From Actinomadura kijaniata NBRC 14229 (GTDB taxonomy: Bacteria > Actinomycetota > Actinomycetes > Streptosporangiales > Streptosporangiaceae), in the NCBI RefSeq assembly GCF_001552175.1, contig NZ_BCQR01000092.1, forward strand, positions 1 through 47,362: a DNA stretch of 47,362 nucleotides, written 5' to 3'. Numbering within the stretch: position 1 is the stretch's first letter; each line of letters opens with the position of its first letter. The notes under the pieces were generated by a model. It was not told where the DNA came from. It did not search any database and saw only the letters and a program-made list of their open reading frames with translations. Below, in pieces: positions 41,734 to 47,362 of the stretch. The position numbers and the translations under genes are program-made.

Positions 41734-42534
41734 TCAGGCCAGGCGGCGCCGGATCCGGTCCGAGATCTGGTCCACGGCGACGACCAGGACCAGGACGACC
41801 AGGATGTGGGTGGCCATCTGGTCGAAGCGGAACAGCTTGATGGACTGGTTGATGAGGAAGCCGATGCCGCCCGCGCCGACCAGGCCGAGGACCAGGGACG
41901 AGCGGACGTTGACGTCCAGGCGGTAGAGCAGCAGGCCGACCAGCTGCGGGAAGACGGTGGGCAGGACGGCGTGCGCGACGGTCTGGACGCGGGAGGCGCC
42001 GAGGACGCGCAGGGCGTCGCGGGGGCCCGGGTCGCTCTCCTCCATCGCCTCGGCCCACAGCTTGCCCATGACGCCGATGTTGTGGAGGACGAGGGCCAGG
42101 ACCCCGGCGAAGGGGCCGAGGCCGACGGCGGTGACGAAGATGAGCGCGAAGACCACGTCCGGGACCGAGCGGAGGAAGGACAGGACCGAGCGCGACACCT
42201 GGTAGGTGGCGGGGCCGTAGGTGGTGGTGCGGGACGCCAGGACCGCCAGGGCCAGGGCGAAGGGCACCGACAGGCTCGTGCCCAGCAGGCCGATGGCGAA
42301 GGTGACTCCGGCGGCGCGGAGGCTGGGGCCGAGGACGGTGTCCCAGTCCAGGTCGGGCGGGAGGGCGTCGCCGAGGAAGTCGGCCATGCCCCGCCAGCCG
42401 GTGGCCAGGGCGGCGGGGGACATGTCGGTGCCGCGCCAGGCCAGCACGTGGACCACGACGACCAGCGCGGTGACCGACCACGCGGCCGGGGAGGGGCCGC
42501 GGCGGCGCGGCGGGGCCGGGACGGTGGTCGTCAT
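41734..42534 (-). CDS. phnE: Phosphonate ABC transporter permease PhnE
   Basis: 266 residues, about six membrane helices, with the binding-protein-dependent permease loop (MEESDPGPRDALRVLGASRV, the EAA-type motif) and LVLGLVGAGGIGFLINQSIK, typical of PhnE. It forms the channel for phosphonate import with PhnC and PhnD encoded just upstream. Its ATG overlaps the phnC stop by four bases. Confidence 0.9.
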   Translation of the reverse strand: MTTTVPAPPRRRGPSPAAWSVTALVVVVHVLAWRGTDMSPAALATGWRGMADFLGDALPPDLDWDTVLGPSLRAAGVTFAIGLLGTSLSVPFALALAVLASRTTTYGPATYQVSRSVLSFLRSVPDVVFALIFVTAVGLGPFAGVLALVLHNIGVMGKLWAEAMEESDPGPRDALRVLGASRVQTVAHAVLPTVFPQLVGLLLYRLDVNVRSSLVLGLVGAGGIGFLINQSIKLFRFDQMATHILVVLVLVVAVDQISDRIRRRLA

Positions 42535-43247
42535 CGGACGGGCTCCGTGATCGTCATGGGGGCGTAGAGGGCGGTCAGGTCGGCGTCGGTGAGGGTCGCG
42601 GGGGCCGCGTCGAACGCCACCCGTCCGCCCGCGAGGCCGACCACGCGGTCGGCGTGGCGGCGGGCCAGGTCCGGCTGGTGCAGGACGGCGGCGACGGCCA
42701 GGCCGTCGGCGGCCAGGTCCTTCAGGAGCGCGACGACCTGCTCGGCGGCGCTGGGGTCCAGCGCGGAGACCGGCTCGTCGGCCAGGACCACGGTGGCCTG
42801 CTGGCAGAGCGCCCGCGCGATGGCCACCCGCTGCTGCTGGCCGCCGGACAGGCGGCCGGCCCGTTCCGCGGCGCGGTCGGCGAGGCCCACCCGGTCCAGG
42901 CAGGCCATCGCCTCCTCGCGGAGCGTCCGGGGGAACAGCAGGGGCGACAGCGACCGGCCCAGGGGCAGCCGCCCCAGGGCGCCCGCGCAGACGTTGTCCA
43001 GCGCGGTGCGGCGGCCGACCAGGTGGATCCGCTGGAAGACCATGGCCGCGCGGCCGGTGCCGCCGACGGAGATCTCGCCGGCGTCCGGGCGGTCCAGGCC
43101 GACGACGCAGCGCAGGGCGGTCGACTTGCCCGAGCCGTTGGCGCCGAGCACGGCGACGAACTCGCCCGGCGCCACCTCCAGGTCGACGCCGTCGAGCACG
43201 GTGCGCCCGTCGAACGCCTTGCGCAGCCCGCGGATGTGCAGCGACAT
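42531..43247 (-). CDS. phnC: Phosphonate ABC transporter ATPase PhnC
   Basis: 238 residues. Walker A GANGSGKST, Q-loop MVFQRIHLV, signature LSGGQQQRVAIARAL, Walker B VVLADEPVSALDP and the switch His in AVLHQPDLARRHADR. The RIHLVGRRTALDNVCAGALG stretch is characteristic of PhnC. It powers import through PhnE. Five bases separate its start from the phnD stop. Confidence 0.92.
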   Translation of the reverse strand: MSLHIRGLRKAFDGRTVLDGVDLEVAPGEFVAVLGANGSGKSTALRCVVGLDRPDAGEISVGGTGRAAMVFQRIHLVGRRTALDNVCAGALGRLPLGRSLSPLLFPRTLREEAMACLDRVGLADRAAERAGRLSGGQQQRVAIARALCQQATVVLADEPVSALDPSAAEQVVALLKDLAADGLAVAAVLHQPDLARRHADRVVGLAGGRVAFDAAPATLTDADLTALYAPMTITEPVR

Positions 43248-43252
43248 GCGGA

Positions 43253-44158
43253 TCAGACGTCCTTCTCGGTCAGCCCCATGGTGGAGGCCAGGTCGAACAG
43301 CGGCTTGTAGGTGTCCCTGGTGACCGCGACCATCGGACCGGGCGGGTCCACGTCCAGGAACGCCCCGACCTTGGCCACGTCGGCGGCGCCGAGTCCCAGC
43401 AGCGCCTTGGCCACGCGGTCCCGGAACGCCGGGTCGAGCTTGTCGCTGACGGTGATGGGGTCGTTGGGGATCGGCGCGGAGGTCCAGATCCGGCGGTGGC
43501 GGGCCGGATCGAACTGCCCGGCGGCCTTGGCGGTGGCGAGCTGCTGGCTGTTGATCTCGGCGGCGTCGACCTTGCCCTTGGTCAGCGCGAGCAGTGCCTC
43601 GGGGTGGCCGCCGGCGTACTGGATCCGCACGTCCCGGTCGGGCACCCCGGCCTGCCTGAGGGCGTAGCGGGGCAGCGCGTCGCCGGAGGTCGAGCCGGTG
43701 GCGCCCAGCGCGAGCGACCTGCCCCTCAGGTCGGCGACCGTCCTGACCGGCGAGTCGGCGGGAACCCAGATCCCGGCCGTGTAGGTGGTCAGCCTGCCGC
43801 CGCCGTCGGCGAACGACGCCAGCGGCACCGCCCCGGCCCGCTGGCTGGCGAACACGAACCCGAGCGGGCCGAACTGGGCGATCTCCAGTCGGCCGTTGCG
43901 CATCGCCAGCACCTCGGCCGAGTAGTCCTCGACGACCTGGAGCTCGACCGGGCATCCCAGCCGGGCCTGGAGCGCGGTGGCCATGATCTGGTAGGCGGGC
44001 TTCAGCTTGGCCGGGTCCTCGTAGGGTTCGATCCCGAACCGGACCCTGCCGCCCGGGCAGGCGGCCGAGGAGCCCCCGCCCTCCGGAGCGGAGCCGCACG
44101 CCGACAGGGCCAGGACCGACGCGGTCAGCGCGGCGGCGGCACGTTTGGTGATCTTCAT
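43253..44158 (-). CDS. phnD: Phosphonate-binding lipoprotein PhnD
   Basis: 301 residues with lipobox LALSAC (Cys21) and the phosphonate-binding-protein layout: RVRFGIEPYEDPAKLKPAYQ, VEDYSAEVLAMRNGRLEIAQ, GSTSGDALPRYALRQAGV and TKGKVDAAEINSQQL. It captures phosphonates (2-aminoethylphosphonate is the best guess from the neighbours) at the outer membrane face for PhnE. 31 bp separate it from the oxidoreductase stop. Confidence 0.9.
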   Translation of the reverse strand: MKITKRAAAALTASVLALSACGSAPEGGGSSAACPGGRVRFGIEPYEDPAKLKPAYQIMATALQARLGCPVELQVVEDYSAEVLAMRNGRLEIAQFGPLGFVFASQRAGAVPLASFADGGGRLTTYTAGIWVPADSPVRTVADLRGRSLALGATGSTSGDALPRYALRQAGVPDRDVRIQYAGGHPEALLALTKGKVDAAEINSQQLATAKAAGQFDPARHRRIWTSAPIPNDPITVSDKLDPAFRDRVAKALLGLGAADVAKVGAFLDVDPPGPMVAVTRDTYKPLFDLASTMGLTEKDV

Positions 44159-44189
44159 CGTCTCTCTCCAGGGAGGTGGGTCGCGGACT

Positions 44190-45290
44190 TCAGTCGAGGA
44201 GGTCGTCGAGGACCGCGGGGGCCAGGCCGAGCGCGGTGGTCATGCCGATCCCGGACGTCACCGAGACCACCCGGACACCGTCCGCCGGGGTCTCGACCAG
44301 GAACGGCTCGGGGGCCGACGCGTACACCCCGCGCCACCGCTCGCGCACCCGCAGGCGCGGCACTCCCAGCAGCCGCGCGGTCTGGGCGAGCACCAGCTCG
44401 TCCAGCCGTTCGGACCGGTAGGGGCTCGGGGTGCGCGCGTACGCGTGGGTGTCGCCGATCGTCAGGTCGCCGTCGGGGAGCTGTGTGAACATCAGGTTGA
44501 GGCCGCAGTCGAGCAGCTCCGCGTGCTCGCGCGACAGCCGTTCCCGGACCGCGCCGGCGCTGGGGCACTCCGCGAAGCCGCCGTAGCGCAGCAGCGAGAA
44601 CCCGGTCAGCACCGCCGGGTCGACCGTACGCCCGTGCGGGTCGGCGACCCGCAGCATGTGCAGCGAGCACCGCCGCACCCGCCGCCGCTCGGCCAGTTCG
44701 GGGAAGTGGCGGTCCACGTCGTGTCCCACCGCGACCACGACGCGGCGGCCCCGCACGACTCCGCGGCTGGTGGCGACCTCGCCGGGCCCGATGCCGTGCG
44801 CGGTGGTCGACCACAGGAACCGCACGCCCCGTCCGGCCAGCGCCGCCGCGATCGCGTGGACGGCCCGGCGCGGGTCGACCCGCAGGTCCAGCGGCAGGAA
44901 CGCGCCGCCCACCACCCCGTCGCCCACGGGCACACGGGCGCGCACCGCCGGCTCGTCCAGCAGCCGCACCTGGTCGCCGCGCAGGGCGGCGAACTCCTCC
45001 AGCACCGCCATCTCGTCCGCGGCGCGCGCCACGACGACCGTGCCGCTCTCGCGCACCCGCACGTCCGCCTCCTTGGCGAGCGCGAGCCAGCCCTCGCGGG
45101 CGGCCAGCGCGTACTCCAGCGCCCGTCCGGACTGCGCGGTCAGGCAGCCGTGACCGAAGTTGCGCACCGAGGCGCCCCGGGCCCGCTCGTCGCGTTCGAC
45201 CACGACCACCGACAGGCCGCGGCGGACGGCGGCGTACGCGTGCGCCAGCCCCACTATCCCGGCGCCGACCACGACCACATCACTTGTCAT
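44190..45290 (-). CDS. FAD-dependent oxidoreductase of phosphonate catabolism (TIGR03364-like)
   Basis: 366 residues of the glycine-oxidase-like DAO superfamily. The FAD dinucleotide fold is VVVVGAGIVGLAHAYAAVRR; RGASVRNFGHGCLTAQSG is the signature of the phosphonate-linked subfamily; VVSVTSGIGMTTALGLAP is the C-terminal flavin contact. Members recur in phosphonate loci, and an amine-oxidising role giving phosphonoacetaldehyde from aminoethylphosphonate or N-alkyl derivatives fits the HAD hydrolase across the divergent promoter. Start ATG 45290 lies inside the GntR-type palindrome; the promoter predicts a leaderless transcript. Confidence 0.87.
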   Translation of the reverse strand: MTSDVVVVGAGIVGLAHAYAAVRRGLSVVVVERDERARGASVRNFGHGCLTAQSGRALEYALAAREGWLALAKEADVRVRESGTVVVARAADEMAVLEEFAALRGDQVRLLDEPAVRARVPVGDGVVGGAFLPLDLRVDPRRAVHAIAAALAGRGVRFLWSTTAHGIGPGEVATSRGVVRGRRVVVAVGHDVDRHFPELAERRRVRRCSLHMLRVADPHGRTVDPAVLTGFSLLRYGGFAECPSAGAVRERLSREHAELLDCGLNLMFTQLPDGDLTIGDTHAYARTPSPYRSERLDELVLAQTARLLGVPRLRVRERWRGVYASAPEPFLVETPADGVRVVSVTSGIGMTTALGLAPAVLDDLLD

Positions 45291-45327
45291 GACAAGAACA
45301 TTCGGTGCCCGTGATCGAGGTCGTCAA
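45283..45327 (-). promoter_or_regulatory. Promoter and operator of the phosphonate transporter operon
   Basis: CTTGTCATGACAAG (45283-45296) is a perfect 14-bp palindrome over the start codon. On the minus strand TTGACG (45327-45322) and GAATGT (45303-45298) are spaced by 18 bases, which puts the transcript start at about 45290, the A of the ATG. A leaderless transcript blocked by a repressor is predicted. Confidence 0.6.
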
Positions 45328-45408
45328 CAGTGCGGACGAGAAGTCCAGAAGCTGTTTACCCCTCGTTAACGATGCAGGTGAAAGCGTTAAACTCCTGACG
45401 CAGCCCGC

Positions 45409-45436
45409 TTCCGCGACGTGTCATGACATGTATAGT
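45409..45436 (+). promoter_or_regulatory. Promoter and operator of the GntR-HAD operon
   Basis: TGTCATGACA (45419-45428) is the same 10-bp core palindrome as at the divergent promoter. A -10 box TATAGT (45431-45436) follows it and TTCCGC (45409-45414) is a weak -35 (16-base spacing). The predicted transcript start falls at about 45443, just before GTG 45444, again leaderless. Confidence 0.6.
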
Positions 45437-45443
45437 CACCCTC

Positions 45444-46202
45444 GTGGAGACGCCGCTGCACGAGCAGATCGCCGACGACCTCCGGCGCCGCATCGCCTCC
45501 GGCGAGCTGGCGGTCGGCGCGCCGCTTCCGTCCGAGTCGCAGATGTGCGCGCAGTGGAACGCCTCGCGCGGACCGGTCCGCCAGGCGCTCGCCGCGCTGC
45601 GCGCCGAAGGCATGATCGGCGGCGGCCGCGGCAAGCCGCCGGTGGTGCGGCGCCGCGCGCTCAGCCAGCCCTTCGAGACCTTCCTGTCCTTCTCCAGCTG
45701 GGTCCAGGGCATGGGGCACACGCCCGGGCAGCGCACGCAGGAGATCGCCCTGCGGCCCGCCCCGGCCGACGTCGCCGACGCTCTCGACCTGGAGGAGGGC
45801 ACCCCGGTCGTCCAGCTGCTGCGCCTGCGCCTGATCGACGGCACCCCCACCATGCTGGAACGCACCACCTTCGTCGAGCCCGTCGGACGCATGCTGTTCG
45901 ACTTCGACTGCGACTCCGGTTCGCTCTACGCCCACCTCGGCGCGCGGGGGGTGGACATGTCGGTGGCCCGCCACCTCATCGACGCGGTCGCCGCCGACGA
46001 GACCGACAGCCGCCTCCTCGGCGTCCCCGCGGGCTTCCCGCTCCTGCGCGAGAGCCGCACGGCGGGCGGCGTGGACGGCCGCCCCGTCGAGTACTCCGAC
46101 GACCGCTACCGCCCCGACATGGTCAGCTTCACCATCGAGAACGTCCAGCAAGCGCAGCCCGCCCTGCTGCGCAGCTGGCAGGCATCCCAAGGAGACCAAT
46201 GA
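45444..46202 (+). CDS. GntR-family (HutC/UTRA) regulator of the phosphonate locus
   Basis: 252 residues from GTG 45444. The N-terminal winged helix is PLHEQIADDLRRRIASGELA through GPVRQALAALRAEGMIGG; the C-terminal UTRA ligand domain has GTPVVQLLRLRLIDGTPTML and DMVSFTIENVQQAQPALL, like PhnF-type regulators. It probably senses a phosphonate or intermediate and represses both divergent transcripts through the shared TGTCATGACA sites. The frame could start at ATG 45423, but that ATG lies inside the operator upstream of the -10 box. Its stop overlaps the HAD start (ATGA). Confidence 0.88.
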   Translation: METPLHEQIADDLRRRIASGELAVGAPLPSESQMCAQWNASRGPVRQALAALRAEGMIGGGRGKPPVVRRRALSQPFETFLSFSSWVQGMGHTPGQRTQEIALRPAPADVADALDLEEGTPVVQLLRLRLIDGTPTMLERTTFVEPVGRMLFDFDCDSGSLYAHLGARGVDMSVARHLIDAVAADETDSRLLGVPAGFPLLRESRTAGGVDGRPVEYSDDRYRPDMVSFTIENVQQAQPALLRSWQASQGDQ

Positions 46203-46855
46203 TCGAGCTCGTCGCCCTGGACATGGCCGGCACCACCGTCCAGGAGCACGGCGCCGTCTACGTCGCCCTCCGCGAGGCCGTCGAGGCGGCGGGCGGCGCC
46301 CCCTCGGCCGAGGACGTCCGGCGCTGCATGGGCGCCGACAAGCGCGAGGCCATCACCGAACTCCTCGCCCACCCCTCCCCCGCGACCGTCGACGCCGCCT
46401 TCGACGACTTCCACCGGCGGCTGGCCGCCGCCTACCGCACCACCCCGCCCGCGCCGCTGCCCGGCGTCGAGAAGGCCCTGGCCACCCTCCGCGCCGCCGG
46501 TGTCAAGGTCGCCCTCACCACGGGCTTCGACCGGACCGTCCTCGATAGCCTGCTGGCGGTGCTCGGCTGGGACGACACCGTCGTGGACGCCGTCGTCTGC
46601 GCCGACGACGTCCCCGCGGGCCGCCCCGCCCCCTACATGATCTTCCGGGCGATGGAGGCCACCGGCACCCGGTCCGTCGACCGCGTCCTCACCGCGGGCG
46701 ACACCGTCCGCGACCTCCAGGCCGGGACCAACGCCGGCGCCGCCATGGTCGTCGGGGTCCTCACCGGAGGCCTGACCGCCGAGCGACTCGGCGCCGAGCG
46801 CCACACCCACCTGCTGCCCAGCGTCGCCGGCATCCCCGCCCTCCTCGGCCACTGA
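46199..46855 (+). CDS. Phosphonatase-like HAD hydrolase
   Basis: 218 residues of the HAD superfamily close to phosphonoacetaldehyde hydrolase (TIGR03351-like). Motif I is ALDMAGTT (nucleophile Asp8, with Ala10 as in phosphonatase rather than Asp). MGADKREAI holds Lys48, in the position of the phosphonatase Schiff-base lysine. LTTGFDRTVLDSLL is motif II/III region and LTAGDTVRDLQAGTNAG motif IV. It should cleave the C-P bond of phosphonoacetaldehyde or a relative to release phosphate. GGAGA precedes ATG 46199, which overlaps the GntR stop. Confidence 0.88.
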   Translation: MIELVALDMAGTTVQEHGAVYVALREAVEAAGGAPSAEDVRRCMGADKREAITELLAHPSPATVDAAFDDFHRRLAAAYRTTPPAPLPGVEKALATLRAAGVKVALTTGFDRTVLDSLLAVLGWDDTVVDAVVCADDVPAGRPAPYMIFRAMEATGTRSVDRVLTAGDTVRDLQAGTNAGAAMVVGVLTGGLTAERLGAERHTHLLPSVAGIPALLGH

Positions 46856-47271
46856 CCCCGGCCGACCGCACGGCGGAAAACCCGCAACAGCCGTGACCGG
46901 GCCTGGAGACGAACTCACCGCAGACCCTCCACACCAGCGGGCCGAGCTGGACCCCCGGTGTTTCCGCCGGTCGACGAAGCGCGGTTCCATGCCGCCGCTC
47001 CAGTCCTGGTTCAACGGGGTGGCCCTGCCGCCGGGTGACGGCCGGCGCCGATCCACGTCAGCGGGCGGCCGGGCTTCGCCTGTCACCAGGGGCAAGCGAC
47101 CGCTTCCGGCTCGGCACGACCGGCGCCCTCGGCGTCTGGACGTCGGAGTCGGTCCCCCTGAGGCGGGTGACCGCACCGGCCACCGGCTCCAAAGCCATGA
47201 TCCAGATCGTCGCGATCCCCTGGCCCGCCGCCTCACCGGGGATACCCAGGACCGCGCCCGGAGGGGGTCCC
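46856..47271. other. Gene-free region after the HAD gene
   Basis: No credible gene, ribosome site or recognised RNA. One plus-strand frame contains coding-like fragments (for example GTTGALGVWTSESVPL and AMIQIVAIPWPAAS, about 47115-47225), which may be remnants of a decayed gene, but frames are interrupted or lack a start. Minus-strand open frames look like GC-rich shadows. Confidence 0.45.
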
Positions 47272-47362
47272 GGCGGTCGGCGGTCGGCGGTCGGCGGTCG
47301 GCGGTCGGCGGTCGGCGGTCGGCGGTCGGCGGTCGGCGGTCGGCGGTCGGCGGTCGGCGGTC
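47272..47362. repeat. 13 exact tandem copies of GGCGGTC at the window edge
   Basis: The 7-bp unit GGCGGTC is repeated 13 times without any change up to the last base, and probably continues beyond. All frames stay open because 7 is not a multiple of 3 (one frame gives the repeated peptide GGRRSAV). The array may mark an assembly or contig end. Confidence 0.95.

Noticed and set aside
45423..45443. ATG 45423 as the GntR start
   Set aside because: It lies inside the palindrome and upstream of the TATAGT -10 box, so it would not be in the predicted transcript.

Overview
This window reads as a chromosomal segment of a filamentous high-GC actinobacterium, most likely near Actinomadura/Thermomonosporaceae. 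The grounds are very high GC with strong third-position G/C, many GTG and TTG starts, actinobacterial families (Methyltransf_19/DUF574, DUF397 plus HATPase, an AcdH-like dehydrogenase, a tricorn protease) and dense co-transcription. The placement is inferred from style and gene content; no rRNA or tRNA gene was seen. No insertion sequence, integrase, prophage or CRISPR array was seen.

Layout. 1-5727: the N-terminal part of a Cys-containing coiled-coil protein cut by the window edge, a fatty-acyl-CoA synthetase-like ligase, and an overlapping pair made of a membrane protein with a binding-protein-like region plus VWA domain and an orphan solute-binding protein. 5752-12054: a TetR regulator divergent from a leucine/isovalerate catabolic operon (methylcrotonyl-CoA carboxylase beta and alpha, HMG-CoA lyase, acyl-CoA dehydrogenase), with a symmetric operator between them. 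12254-12496: a stand-alone second-copy-type ATP synthase c subunit gene behind a 44-bp dyad that contains a perfect TGTGA-N6-TCACA site. 12645-18610: a DUF574 methyltransferase, a 1090-residue NACHT-LRR protein (candidate anti-phage or self/non-self sensor), a lipoprotein and an alpha/beta hydrolase. 18717-20563: DeoR regulator plus galT. 20812-23980: DHA2 exporter and a second acyl-CoA synthetase, convergent on one strong hairpin.

24030-31439: DUF397 protein and anti-sigma-type ATPase (divergent), trehalose-6-phosphate synthase, DoxX/MarR/FAD-oxidase group, an ArsR-like regulator with a tandem-START protein, and an HD/YbaK pair. 31495-34728: a tricorn-type protease. 34760-38343: a short basic protein and a DedA / sensor kinase / response regulator operon next to a second DedA gene. 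38450-40599: a helical repeat protein, a membrane-anchored protein with a C4HC3 (PHD-like) zinc-finger pattern, and two small hydrophilic proteins. 40661-46855: an isocitrate-lyase-superfamily enzyme and a phosphonate locus, where a FAD oxidoreductase and PhnD-PhnC-PhnE transporter face a GntR regulator and a phosphonatase-like HAD hydrolase, with the same palindrome at both promoters. 46856-47362: no credible gene; it ends in 13 exact copies of a 7-bp repeat at the window edge.

The most unusual items are the orphan atpE with its elaborate dyad, the PHD-like finger, the NACHT-LRR gene, the VWA/binding-protein pair and the phosphonate locus with predicted leaderless, operator-controlled divergent promoters.
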